This document shows, in pieces, positions 7,846 through 17,297 of a DNA stretch of 64,000 bases. Source of the stretch: Natranaerovirga hydrolytica (GTDB lineage: Bacteria; Bacillota; Clostridia; Lachnospirales; DSM-24629); NCBI RefSeq assembly GCF_004339095.1, contig NZ_SMGQ01000017.1, positions 1-64,000 of the forward strand, read 5' to 3'. A program made the position numbers and the translations under genes. How positions within the stretch are numbered: the first letter of the stretch is position 1; every line of letters starts with the position of its first letter. The notes under the pieces were generated by a model that did no database searches, was not told where the DNA came from, and worked only from the letters and a program-made list of their open reading frames with translations.

Positions 7846-10191
7846 TTACTTTATACTATTCTTATAATATTTCTGTAGCTTTGTATTAATGAGTAAGTCT
7901 ATTTCTTCTATCTTTTTATCTGTTAATAATTCAATGCCTTCTTCTATGGTACTGATGGCATATATATGAAATTTCTTGTTTTTAATATCTTCTAATATGT
8001 CATCTCTTAAAATCAATTCTTCTAAATTGTCTTTTGGAATCATAACACCTTGTCGATTATTGAATCCTTTTAATTTGCATATATCATAAAACCCTTCCAC
8101 TTTCTCTATGACACCGCCAATGGGTTGAATGTTGCCTTTTTGATCCACTGATCCTGTAACTGCTAAATACTGTTTGATAGGTAATTGGGCTAAACTAGAT
8201 AATATAGCGTATAATTCTGTACTAGATGCACTGTCACCATCAATTCCTGAATAATTTTGTTCAAAGCAAATTCTACAACTTAGAGAAAGGGGGCTGTCTT
8301 GAGCGTATTTTTGACCTAAATATCCCGCTAGAATATTAATGCCTTTGCTGTGTATGGCGCCACTTAATCCTGCTTCTTTTTCAATATTAATCATACCACT
8401 TTGCCCCATATAAGTGGTTGCTGTAATCCTTGTAGGCTTTGCAAAACAAACTTCTCCGTATTTCATAATGGCTAAACCGTTAATCTGACCAATCGCACTG
8501 CCCTCAATATCTATTTTTATTTTATTGTCTTGTATCATCTCATAGACTTTCTCTTTAATTAAACTAATCCTTTTGTCTTTTTCCATGATAGCTTTCGTCG
8601 TATGTTCTTCACCAATCACTTTTTTTCTTTGCTTTTTGCACCAGTAATTTGATTCTTGTATGATATTTTCAATGTATTTGACTTTAGTTGATATTTTATT
8701 TTTATTTCCAGACATTTTTATGGCATAAAACAAAAGTTTTTCTTTAGCTTTGTAATTAAGAGGATAGAGATTATTTTTCTTAACATAATCATCCATATAA
8801 TTCAACAACATATTCATATTCTTTTCATCTTTTATAATATCTTCTTCTACTTCAACAAGGACTTTAAATAGATCTTCAAAATCTTCATCATAATAATATA
8901 AAAGTTCGTAAATACTTTGGCTGCCCATTAATATAATCTTAGTGCTTAATGAAATTTCTTCTGGCTTTAAACCCGTTAATGGAATGCCACCTAATTTTTC
9001 TCGGATATTTTCATATTCTATGGTTTCATTTATAATGGTTTTTTTTAAATAATCCCATACAAATGTATTATTTAATACCTCTTTAATGTTAAGTATTAAA
9101 TAACCTCCGTTGGCTTGATGGAGCGCACCACATTTTATTTTTGTAAAATCTGTTACTAAATTACCCAGCTCATTATCAAATTCTACTTTTCCTACTATAT
9201 TGTTAAACGTGGGGTTATAACAATAGATGACTGGAGCGCCTTTCAAACAACTATTGTCCACAAATAAATTAACTTCATACTTTTTAGGCAAATCTTCTTT
9301 TTCTTTTGTTAGGCTACTAATTAAAGTTTTTAGATCCTCTGATTCGGTTTCCTTTGTATCAATTAATTCATATATGTCTTTTGTTAAATCTTTTTTTAAG
9401 TCCTCTAAAAACTTTTTTATTTTATTATGATTGTTATAGTTTTTAATTGAATCTATAAAAGCATTGTCTATAATCCTATGCAGTATATCCTCTTCTAATG
9501 CTTCTATTTTTTTTTCGGATTTTGCTTTTATATCTTTGACTTGTTCCATGATTTTTTCAGATTCTTCTTCAATAATGCTCAGATTAGAAATGATTTTTTC
9601 TTGTTCTTCAACTGTTAAATCGTCGTACGCTTTTTCACTAATTTTTTTTCCTTCTATTATTGGTATAAAGTAAAATCCTGACTCTGAGATCTGAGGATAA
9701 AATCCTAATGAATCTGCTCTGTCTTTTATATTATTTAATAATAGTTCTCCTTCATTATAATACTCTTCTTTTATTTTGTCTTTTACTTCTTTATATTCTT
9801 CAGAGTCTATCCACCGATTAATTTCTTCGATTAAATTTTCAATGGTATGCTTAACATTTTCTTTAAATATTATACCTTCTCCAGCAGGCAAGCTAATGGC
9901 TATTGGATTTAACTCATCTTCAAAGTTATAAACATAACACCAGTCATTGGGAATTGGCTGTTTAGAGGCAATTGTTTTTAGGTAGTGTTGGATAAACTTT
10001 TCCTTATTAATTCCCGTTTCGCCAGCCAAAAAAATATTATACCCTTTTGAATTTATTTGCAAACCAAATTCTAAAGCTTCTATGGCTTTTTCTTGACCAA
10101 ATAAACTCAGATTTTTTTTGTCTATGTTAATAGATTGATGGTCTATATTAACACATAAATCATTATACGCTATTCGTAATATTTCTTTCAT
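7846..10191 (-). CDS. Lon-like (S16 family) protease with degenerate ATPase region
   Basis: A 781-residue protein: N-terminal AAA_32-type region, long central coiled helix, then a C-terminal Lon proteolytic domain. The Ser-Lys dyad is intact: S654 in GIDGDSASST and K697 in IGGVIEKVEGF, spaced 43 residues apart as in Lon. The Walker A position reads GETGINKE instead of GxxGxGK(S/T), and the Walker B region is GGYLILNIKE, so ATP hydrolysis may be weak or absent. This is the group annotated as Lon-family or AAA-family protease in clostridia, not classical Lon. The ribosome site GGGAGGGAG precedes ATG. It lies 75 nt after rimI. Confidence 0.88.
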   Translation of the reverse strand: MKEILRIAYNDLCVNIDHQSINIDKKNLSLFGQEKAIEALEFGLQINSKGYNIFLAGETGINKEKFIQHYLKTIASKQPIPNDWCYVYNFEDELNPIAISLPAGEGIIFKENVKHTIENLIEEINRWIDSEEYKEVKDKIKEEYYNEGELLLNNIKDRADSLGFYPQISESGFYFIPIIEGKKISEKAYDDLTVEEQEKIISNLSIIEEESEKIMEQVKDIKAKSEKKIEALEEDILHRIIDNAFIDSIKNYNNHNKIKKFLEDLKKDLTKDIYELIDTKETESEDLKTLISSLTKEKEDLPKKYEVNLFVDNSCLKGAPVIYCYNPTFNNIVGKVEFDNELGNLVTDFTKIKCGALHQANGGYLILNIKEVLNNTFVWDYLKKTIINETIEYENIREKLGGIPLTGLKPEEISLSTKIILMGSQSIYELLYYYDEDFEDLFKVLVEVEEDIIKDEKNMNMLLNYMDDYVKKNNLYPLNYKAKEKLLFYAIKMSGNKNKISTKVKYIENIIQESNYWCKKQRKKVIGEEHTTKAIMEKDKRISLIKEKVYEMIQDNKIKIDIEGSAIGQINGLAIMKYGEVCFAKPTRITATTYMGQSGMINIEKEAGLSGAIHSKGINILAGYLGQKYAQDSPLSLSCRICFEQNYSGIDGDSASSTELYAILSSLAQLPIKQYLAVTGSVDQKGNIQPIGGVIEKVEGFYDICKLKGFNNRQGVMIPKDNLEELILRDDILEDIKNKKFHIYAISTIEEGIELLTDKKIEEIDLLINTKLQKYYKNSIK

Positions 10192-10266
10192 CTATTCACT
10201 CCCTCCCGAGTGGTGTTTTTGTATATACTTTATTTTATACAGGAAGGAGTTGTATTGTTATTCTTT

Positions 10267-10707
10267 TTATGATATTTCTTTCCACATTATGATTGCATGT
10301 TCTGTAGGATTGGTATAATAATTTTTTCTAATACCTAATTGAACAAAACCTAATTTGTTATATAATGCAATGGCTGCCTTATTAGATACTCGTACTTCTA
10401 ATGTACACCTTTTTATGTTTTTTTCTTTGCTTACTTTTAATATATTTTCAACGATTTGTTGACCAATCCCTTGCCTTTGATACTTTTCATCTACAACAAT
10501 GTTTGTAATATGTCCTTCATCTATGATGTACCAAATACCACCATACCCTATAACCCTTTCTTTATCACAAGCTACAAAGTAAGTTGCCAAATTATTATTT
10601 AATTCTTGTACAAATGAATTTTTAGACCATGGGTTGCTAAAGTTTTTTTGTTCAATAATAACCATTTGATCAATATCTTCATAACTCATTTTTCTTATAT
10701 TAATCAT
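10267..10707 (-). CDS. rimI: Ribosomal protein S18 alanine N-acetyltransferase
   Basis: A 146-residue GNAT acetyltransferase. The acetyl-CoA motif (VVDEKYQRQGIGQQIVENIL) and the RimI signature LEVRVSNKAAIALYNKLGF are both present, as in the enzyme that acetylates the N-terminal Ala of S18. The start at 10707 follows AAAGGA by nine bases and overlaps the last 8 nt of tsaB, which points to coupled translation. The tsaE-tsaB-rimI order is a common Firmicute arrangement. A broader protein-acetylation role is possible. Confidence 0.92.
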   Translation of the reverse strand: MINIRKMSYEDIDQMVIIEQKNFSNPWSKNSFVQELNNNLATYFVACDKERVIGYGGIWYIIDEGHITNIVVDEKYQRQGIGQQIVENILKVSKEKNIKRCTLEVRVSNKAAIALYNKLGFVQLGIRKNYYTNPTEHAIIMWKEIS

Positions 10708-11407
10708 TATTTTTAATCCTTTGCTCATATTCTCTTTCTGCTTGAGATTTTCTTAAGTAGACAGGCACAAAGTCATTGGCCTTTACTTTTTTTACGAGTC
10801 CATAATCTGATAATGCTAAATCTCCAATAGAACTCGCTTTTTGTTTCATTAAATTCTTAGGCGCAAATACGCTTAATAGACTGGATTGCTCTATGATTTC
10901 TTTATACACCTCTACGCCGTCTCCGTTAAAAGTAACTTGTTGATCATATGTTTTTAATTCTTCTATTAATGTTTCTATATCTATGACCTTAGAATCTGTT
11001 ATTTTATTTAATTGACCCTTTTCACGTTTATACAAGGCTGTATAAATTTGATTGCGTTTTGCATCCATTATTGGACATATAATGGAATGCTCACATAAGA
11101 TATTGTTGGCTAATCCATCTATAGAGGAAACCGATAGAATAGGAATATTTAAAGAAAAGGCTAAACCTTTTGCTGTTGCTGCGCCTATTCTTAGTCCTGT
11201 AAAGGAACCTGGTCCTTCAGATATGGCAATGGCATCAATGTCTTTTAAAGTCAGATCAATGTCTTTATTTAATTGCTCTATTAAGGGCATAAGTGTTTGT
11301 GAGTGGGTTTTTTTACAATTGAGTGTGTATTCTCCAATTAAATCTTCTGTTGTCATAACAGCTACAGAAGCTGTTAGTCCCGAACTTTCTATGGCAAGTA
11401 TTTTCAT
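10700..11407 (-). CDS. tsaB: tRNA t6A biosynthesis dimerisation protein TsaB
   Basis: A 235-residue inactive ASKHA-fold paralogue of TsaD that scaffolds the TsaD-TsaB-TsaE complex. Visible: ILAIESSGLTASVAV at the start and the conserved SEGPGSFTGLRIGAATAKGLA. The C-terminal metal-site residues of TsaD are absent, as expected. AGGAGG precedes ATG. It lies 12 nt after tsaE and overlaps rimI. The partner tsaD is 7 kb away in the same window; tsaC, which makes the TC-AMP substrate, is not seen here. Confidence 0.95.
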   Translation of the reverse strand: MKILAIESSGLTASVAVMTTEDLIGEYTLNCKKTHSQTLMPLIEQLNKDIDLTLKDIDAIAISEGPGSFTGLRIGAATAKGLAFSLNIPILSVSSIDGLANNILCEHSIICPIMDAKRNQIYTALYKREKGQLNKITDSKVIDIETLIEELKTYDQQVTFNGDGVEVYKEIIEQSSLLSVFAPKNLMKQKASSIGDLALSDYGLVKKVKANDFVPVYLRKSQAEREYEQRIKNND

Positions 11408-11419
11408 ATAATCCTCCTA

Positions 11420-11839
11420 TTAATCTATGGTTATTTTTCTATACTCTAGACCTTTTTCCAAATCCTTTTCTATCTTAATCCATATGGCTTCTTGAGGTAT
11501 AATTTCTTTTATTTTATCTGCCCATTCTACTAAAGATATCCCTTGTGAATAGAAGTATTCTTCATACCCTATTTCTTCCATTTCTTCTACATCTTCTATT
11601 CGATAAACGTCAAAATGATAAAAGGGCACTTTGTCCTCATCATATTCGTGTACAATGGTATATGTAGGGCTACTAATATGTTGGGTTATGCCTAATCCCG
11701 TTGCAAATCCTTTTGAAAAAACAGTTTTGCCAACACCTAAATCTCCTGTCAAACAAAAGACTTGTCCCTTTTTTGCTTCTCTTCCTAGTTGTTCTCCAAT
11801 TTTATACGTTTCTTCAGTTGTATAGGTTTCTAATATCAT
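11420..11839 (-). CDS. tsaE: tRNA t6A biosynthesis ATPase TsaE
   Basis: A 139-residue P-loop ATPase that resets the TsaBD complex during t6A synthesis. Walker A GDLGVGKT (residues 32-39), SSPTYTIVHEY and YHFDVYRIED are characteristic. The start is the ATG at 11839 with GGAGAGG eight bases upstream; an earlier in-frame ATG at 11857 overlaps that ribosome site and is unlikely. It is first of the tsaE-tsaB-rimI cluster and follows the YcxB-like gene by 80 nt. Confidence 0.95.
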   Translation of the reverse strand: MILETYTTEETYKIGEQLGREAKKGQVFCLTGDLGVGKTVFSKGFATGLGITQHISSPTYTIVHEYDEDKVPFYHFDVYRIEDVEEMEEIGYEEYFYSQGISLVEWADKIKEIIPQEAIWIKIEKDLEKGLEYRKITID

Positions 11840-11919
11840 TTTTTCATTCCTCTCCATTGAGCTTCATACCACCAATTGTGAACATGGGAAAATCCCACGT
11901 TTTCACGAGGGAATTTTCA

Positions 11920-12429
11920 CTATCTTAAATTTAATTTTTTCTCAGGTACTTGTTCTTTTAATATAGACAATATATCTTCTATGGATTCTTCACAATTTCT
12001 AATGGGCATAATAAAAGCCAGCCTTTTGTTTAAAAAGAATAAGACTAATGTTTTAGTTTGTACCACTTTTAATAATTCTTCCCATTGGTATTCAAATTTA
12101 TTTTCTTTTTGTTCTATAACCAGTCCATCTTCATTGATTGTATAAAGAAAAGGCTCTTTGTACGCTTCATTCATCAGCACTTGCCTTTTTGCTTTTAATT
12201 TGAGTGACAATGGTGTGAACAATGTATGAAACAATCCCCCAGCAAGTAAAAGTAGGGTTAAGGCTGTATCCCCCCATATTAATGAAAAAGGAAATAAGAC
12301 CAGACAAGTTATACTAATTAATAAATATACAATCCCCATAACCCTTTTATATTCACAGTGTAGCATAAATTGATACATATCTTCTTCTTTTATGGTCACT
12401 TCTACTTGTTCATCCATTGATTTTGACAT
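11920..12429 (-). CDS. YcxB-like membrane protein
   Basis: A 169-residue protein with two adjacent membrane segments (about residues 31-47 and 50-68, separated by a short turn) and a C-terminal cytoplasmic beta-rich domain (FLYTINEDGLVIEQKENKF, then a WEELLKVVQT stretch) typical of the YcxB-like family. Function of the family is unknown. GGAGGG sits five bases before ATG. It is 25 nt downstream of tex, so it is likely co-transcribed with it. Confidence 0.8.
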   Translation of the reverse strand: MSKSMDEQVEVTIKEEDMYQFMLHCEYKRVMGIVYLLISITCLVLFPFSLIWGDTALTLLLLAGGLFHTLFTPLSLKLKAKRQVLMNEAYKEPFLYTINEDGLVIEQKENKFEYQWEELLKVVQTKTLVLFFLNKRLAFIMPIRNCEESIEDILSILKEQVPEKKLNLR

Positions 12430-12454
12430 CTAATCCCTCCTGACCAGTCAATTG

Positions 12455-14596
12455 TTATATCTTCATGGTTAATGCAATACGTTTTTTTTCCAATTCCACA
12501 CTTAAAACTTTCACTTCTACAATATCCCCTACACTCACAACTTCTAAGGGATGTTTAATGTATTTGTCTGTCATTTGAGAAATGTGAACCAACCCGTCTT
12601 GATGTACACCGATATCGACAAAAGCACCAAAGTCAATGACATTTCTTACCACGCCTTTTAGTATCATACCTTCTGATAAATCTTTCATCTCTAATACATC
12701 TGTTCTTAGTATAGGCTTTGGCATTTCTTCTCTTGGATCTCTTCCGGGCTTTTCTAATTCCTTTATAATATCCTCTAATGTTGGAACACCTAAGTCTATT
12801 TCATCTGCTAATTTTTCAGTGTCGTCTATTTTACTTTTGATATTCGCTATGGTTTTTTTGAGGATATCTTCTTTTGTATAACCTAATACTTCTAATAATT
12901 GGATTGTAGCTTTATAGGCTTCAGGATGAACCCCTGTGGTGTCTAGTGGTTCATTTCCTTTATTAATTCTTAAGAAGCCAGCACATTGCTCATATGCTTT
13001 TGGTCCAAGTTTAGGAACCTTTAAAAGTTCTTTTCTATTATTAAATAAGCCATTTTCTTCTCTATAGTTTACAATGTTTTTAGATAGGGTTTTGCTAATA
13101 CCTGAAATGTAACTTAATAGTGAAGAGGATGCTGTATTTAAGTCTACACCTACTTTGTTAACGCTATCTTCCACAACACCTGTTAAGGTTTCATTTAATC
13201 TTTTTTGGTTCATATCATGTTGGTATTGTCCTACACCAATAGCTTTTGGCTCGATTTTCACCAGTTCCGCTAATGGGTCTTGTAATCTTCTAGCTATAGA
13301 CACAGCACTTCTTAATGCCACATCAAATTCAGGAAATTCTTCTGTACCTAATTTGCTTGCTGAGTAAACAGATGCGCCAGCTTCGTTGACAATAACGTAT
13401 TTTACTTCTGCTTGTATTTCTTTTAGTAATTCAGCAACAAAAGCTTCTGACTCTCTAGATGCTGTTCCATTGCCAATGGCTATTAAACTAATGTTGTGTT
13501 TTTCAATCAATGCTTTAACTGCTTTTTTAGATGCTTCTACTTCGTTTCTTGGTGGCGTTGGATAAATAACTTCTGTATCCAATACTTTTCCCGTTCCATC
13601 TACTACAGCTAATTTACATCCCGTTCGATAAGCAGGGTCTAATCCTAACACAATTTTCCCTTCAATAGGTGGTTGCATTAATAATTGTTCTAAGTTTTTT
13701 CCAAAAACCTTAATGGCACCTTCTTCAGCTGCTTCTGTTAGTTCATTTCTTATTTCTCTTTCTATGGCAGGTGCAATTAATCTTTTATAACTATCTCCTA
13801 TCACATCTTTCATAAGGGCTTGAATGGCGTCATCATTTGTTTGTATAATCTGTTTTTCCAAATATCTTATGATAGAATCTTCTGGTGCTTCGATTTTGGC
13901 TGTTAACACCTTTTCTTTTTCACCACGATTAATTGCTAAGATTCTATGTCCAACTATTTTAGAAACTTTTTCTTCATAGTCATAATACATTTCATAAACA
14001 CTTTTTTCTTTGTCATCTTTTGCTTTCGATACAATCATACCTTCTTTAAAAGTAATATCTCTAATGTATTTTCTGTATGATGCATTGTCCGATATATGCT
14101 CTGCAATAATGTCTTTTGCTCCTTGTATGGCTTCTTCCACCGTGGCAACTTCTTTTTCTTCATTAATATATTGCTTTGCTATATGTTCTAATGGTTCTTC
14201 TAATTTTTGGATTAAAATGCTGTTGGCTAATGGTTCTAGTCCTTTTTCTTTTGCTATGGTTGCTCTTGTTCTTCTTTTTTGTTTGTAGGGTCTATATAAA
14301 TCTTCAACTTCTATAAGGGTTTTTGAAGCCATTATCTTAGATTGAAGCTCTTGAGTTAATTTACCTTGCTCTTCAATATTCTTAATAACTGCTTCTTTTC
14401 GTTCCTCTAAGTTTCTTAAATACATTAATCTATCATAAAGTTCTCTAAGAATCTCATCATTCAGAGAACCGGTTACTTCTTTTCTGTATCTTGCTATAAA
14501 TGGTATGGTATTGCCTTCATCAATTAATTGAATGGTGTTTGTAATCTGTTGGTTTTTAAGTTGAAATTCACTTTGTAATTGCTTAATAATATCCAT
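12455..14596 (-). CDS. tex: Tex family S1 RNA-binding transcription accessory protein
   Basis: A 713-residue full-length Tex protein, a conserved nucleic-acid-binding factor linked to transcription. Domain order: N-terminal helical region (about 1-310), a YqgF/RNase H-like domain starting near LGLDPAYRTGCKLAVVDGTG, helix-hairpin-helix repeats (LLSYISGISKTLSKNIV, LLKVPKLGPKAYEQCAGFLR), and a C-terminal S1 domain (GMILKGVVRNVIDFGAFVDI, about residues 640-713). AAGGAG precedes ATG. It is followed by the YcxB-like gene. Confidence 0.96.
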   Translation of the reverse strand: MDIIKQLQSEFQLKNQQITNTIQLIDEGNTIPFIARYRKEVTGSLNDEILRELYDRLMYLRNLEERKEAVIKNIEEQGKLTQELQSKIMASKTLIEVEDLYRPYKQKRRTRATIAKEKGLEPLANSILIQKLEEPLEHIAKQYINEEKEVATVEEAIQGAKDIIAEHISDNASYRKYIRDITFKEGMIVSKAKDDKEKSVYEMYYDYEEKVSKIVGHRILAINRGEKEKVLTAKIEAPEDSIIRYLEKQIIQTNDDAIQALMKDVIGDSYKRLIAPAIEREIRNELTEAAEEGAIKVFGKNLEQLLMQPPIEGKIVLGLDPAYRTGCKLAVVDGTGKVLDTEVIYPTPPRNEVEASKKAVKALIEKHNISLIAIGNGTASRESEAFVAELLKEIQAEVKYVIVNEAGASVYSASKLGTEEFPEFDVALRSAVSIARRLQDPLAELVKIEPKAIGVGQYQHDMNQKRLNETLTGVVEDSVNKVGVDLNTASSSLLSYISGISKTLSKNIVNYREENGLFNNRKELLKVPKLGPKAYEQCAGFLRINKGNEPLDTTGVHPEAYKATIQLLEVLGYTKEDILKKTIANIKSKIDDTEKLADEIDLGVPTLEDIIKELEKPGRDPREEMPKPILRTDVLEMKDLSEGMILKGVVRNVIDFGAFVDIGVHQDGLVHISQMTDKYIKHPLEVVSVGDIVEVKVLSVELEKKRIALTMKI

Positions 14597-14788
14597 AAAT
14601 TTGTAACTCCTTAACTTTACTTTAGTTTTTATTATAGAAGAAGTGTTCTGTTTTTACAAGATTATTTTATGCTTTAATTTGCCTAGTCATTTGCTGCTAT
14701 TTTTTATTGATGTGTTTCTATTGCCTTATTTCTACACAAAAAAACAAAGGACATCTTAACATCCTCTGCTTTTCACTTTACTATTCAA

Positions 14789-16006
14789 TTACTTATTAAT
14801 TTCTCCTAATTTAAAAGCTTCATGTATGACATTAACCGCTTCTTTCGTATATTTATCCTCAATCAACACTGTAATCTTAACCTCAGAAGTAGAAATCATA
14901 TGAATATTAATGCCTGCATCATACAATGCCTCAAACATTTTTGTAGCCACACCTGCATTGGTTTGCATACCTGAACCTACAATAGATATCTTAGACACTT
15001 TTTTATCACATTCTATTTTTTGTCCTGTAATGACACTCATTTTATTTTCAATTAGTGCTACGGCTTCTTCTACATTGTCTTCTGCCACTGTAAACGTAAT
15101 GTCTTTTGTTCCATCACGTCCTATAGACTGTAAAATAATATCTACATTAATATTTTTCTTAGAAAGTATGGAAAACAATTGAAATGCTTTTCCTGGTTCA
15201 TCTTTTATGCCTACAACAGCTATTCTTGCTGTATTCTTATCTGACACTACGCCACTTACTAATGTTTTTTCCATTTTACATTCCTCCTTAACGACTGTAC
15301 CTTCTGCATCACTTAAACTTGAGCGTACAACTAAATCTACATTGTATTTTTTTGCCAATTCTACTGAACGATTGTGAAGAACTTTTGCACCTAATGTTGC
15401 TAGTTCTAACATTTCATCATATGTTATTTCGTCTAATTTTCTAGCATTTGGTACAACTCTAGGGTCAGCTGTATAGACGCCATCTACATCTGTAAAAATC
15501 TCACACTTATCTGCATTTAAAGCTGCAGCCAAAGCAACTGCCGTTGTGTCTGAACCGCCTCTACCTAATGTGGTATAGTCGTCATAGCGATTAATACCTT
15601 GAAACCCTGTTACAATAACAATATTCTTTCTTTCTATTTCTTCAAGCATTCTATCTGTATCTATTCTTTTTAGTCTTGAGTTACTATAAGTAGATGTTGT
15701 TTTTATTCCAACTTGAAAAGAATTAAGGGAGATTGATGGTAAACCTAATGTTTCAAGTGCCATCGCCATTAAAGCTACAGATTGTTGTTCACCTGTTGTT
15801 AATAACATATCCATTTCTCTCTTAGAGGGTGTTGGATTAATTTCTTTTGCTTTTTTTATTAATTCATCTGTTGTGTCTCCTTGAGCAGATAAGACAACCA
15901 CAACTTGATGACCTTCTTTATAATCTTTTGCTATTTTATTTGCAACGTTCAGTACTCTTTCTTTGTTTGCTACTGAGCTACCTCCAAATTTTTTAACGAT
16001 TAGCAA
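14789..16006 (-). CDS. lysC: Aspartate kinase
   Basis: A 405-residue monofunctional aspartokinase that phosphorylates aspartate, the first step to lysine, threonine and methionine. Visible: VKKFGGSSVANKERV at the N-terminus, TTLGRGGSDTTAVALAAALNA, FTDVDGVYTADPR, then two C-terminal ACT domains (about 265-400) for feedback control, including the SIVGSGMQTNAGVA element. The start codon is TTG at 16006, with GAGGAGG seven to eight bases upstream. It is last in the run ACT protein-hom-homoserine kinase-lysC. I see no lysine riboswitch upstream. Confidence 0.96.
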   Translation of the reverse strand: MLIVKKFGGSSVANKERVLNVANKIAKDYKEGHQVVVVLSAQGDTTDELIKKAKEINPTPSKREMDMLLTTGEQQSVALMAMALETLGLPSISLNSFQVGIKTTSTYSNSRLKRIDTDRMLEEIERKNIVIVTGFQGINRYDDYTTLGRGGSDTTAVALAAALNADKCEIFTDVDGVYTADPRVVPNARKLDEITYDEMLELATLGAKVLHNRSVELAKKYNVDLVVRSSLSDAEGTVVKEECKMEKTLVSGVVSDKNTARIAVVGIKDEPGKAFQLFSILSKKNINVDIILQSIGRDGTKDITFTVAEDNVEEAVALIENKMSVITGQKIECDKKVSKISIVGSGMQTNAGVATKMFEALYDAGINIHMISTSEVKITVLIEDKYTKEAVNVIHEAFKLGEINK

Positions 16007-16064
16007 ACTGATTCCTCCTCTATTATAATTGATTAACGTTTATTTTTTATCAACGACTTATTTT

Positions 16065-17258
16065 CTACTGGATAAAATACTTCATCAATTCATGGCCTTC
16101 TTCTATTAATTTACCGCTTTCTTTTCCACCTTTTTCACTATATGGAATGGTATTGTCGATTTTTCTTGTTGAATTATAGATTAAATACGGAACTGGATTA
16201 GATGTATGGGTTCTAAGACTTATTGGTGTTGGATGATCTGGTAAAATCATTATTTTATATTCTTCCTCTTTTTGATCCAAAACAGTCACAATGGGCCCAA
16301 CTACTTTTTCGTCTATCCATTCAATGGCTTGAATTTTATCTTCTAAATTGCCTTGATGCCCACATTCATCTGGTGCTTCTATATGGATGTATACAAAATC
16401 ATTGCCTTTGTTTAACGTCTCTAAGGCTGCTTTAACTTTTCCTTCATAATTGGTATGCAGTGTTCCTGTAGCACCTTCTACCTGAATGACTTCCATTTGT
16501 GAACCGATTGCAATGCCTTTTAATAAATCCACTGCCGAAATCATAGCACCTTTTTTATTGAATTTTTCTTCAAATGGGTCTAGCATTGGCTTAGTTCCTG
16601 CTCCCCACAACCACATAGCATTGGCTGGGTTAAGACCTTTTTTAATTCTCTCTTGATTAATAGGGTGGTCTTTTAAGATGTCATAGCTTTTTTTCATCAT
16701 TTGGATAAAGTCATCATTCTTAGGAAAATAATCACCTATTTTTTGTCCTAAAATATCATGAGGAGGGGTTATATTAACATCTTGCCCCTTTTTCCATACC
16801 ATTAAATGACGATAACTTGTTCCTGGGTAAAACTTATAACTTTCTGTTTCAAAAGCTTGCTTTAAATCTTTTAGTAATACTTTTGATTCTTCTGTTGTTA
16901 TTTCAGAAGAACTGTGATCTATTATGGTTTTATCTTCAAACTTTGTATGTTCATCTAAAGTGACTAAATTAACTCTGAAACTTATATCTTCTTTTTCTAG
17001 TGGTACACCGATACTTAAAGCTTCTAATGGCGAACGACCTGTGTAATATTGTTTCGGATCATATCCAATAACAGAAAGGTTAGCTGTGTCACTACCTGGC
17101 GCCATACCTTCAGGAATCGTACTGACTAAACCGATCTCGCTTTTTTTTGTTAGTGCATCTATATAAGGTGTATTGGCTTTTTCCATTGGCGTTAAACCAT
17201 TGATTGCTTCTATTGGCTCATCTGCCATACCATCTGCTAAAATCAATATATATTTCAT
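16065..17258 (-). CDS. ApgM-like protein, proposed homoserine kinase
   Basis: A 397-residue member of the cofactor-independent phosphoglycerate mutase (ApgM) branch of the alkaline-phosphatase superfamily. Visible: ADGMADEPIEAINGLTPMEKANTP, PGSDTANLSVIGYDP with the candidate phospho-acceptor serine, and the metal-binding EAPDECGHQGN and DHPTP. Family knowledge: a subfamily of these proteins found next to threonine genes (TIGR02535) is proposed to be the homoserine kinase that replaces ThrB. Here the gene lies between hom and lysC, with no thrB in the window, which supports that role over glycolytic mutase. The alternative remains open. Confidence 0.85.
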   Translation of the reverse strand: MKYILILADGMADEPIEAINGLTPMEKANTPYIDALTKKSEIGLVSTIPEGMAPGSDTANLSVIGYDPKQYYTGRSPLEALSIGVPLEKEDISFRVNLVTLDEHTKFEDKTIIDHSSSEITTEESKVLLKDLKQAFETESYKFYPGTSYRHLMVWKKGQDVNITPPHDILGQKIGDYFPKNDDFIQMMKKSYDILKDHPINQERIKKGLNPANAMWLWGAGTKPMLDPFEEKFNKKGAMISAVDLLKGIAIGSQMEVIQVEGATGTLHTNYEGKVKAALETLNKGNDFVYIHIEAPDECGHQGNLEDKIQAIEWIDEKVVGPIVTVLDQKEEEYKIMILPDHPTPISLRTHTSNPVPYLIYNSTRKIDNTIPYSEKGGKESGKLIEEGHELMKYFIQ

Positions 17259-17297
17259 ACACTTTCATTCCCTTCCATAGGTTATGCAATTTATTCA

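Noticed and set aside
11858-11919. Hairpin between the YcxB-like gene and tsaE
   Set aside because: Arms AAAATTCCC and GGGATTTT are imperfect and no T-run follows.
14738-14780. Terminator after lysC
   Set aside because: The stem AGGATG/..TCCT is too short and mismatched to claim, although a T-run follows.
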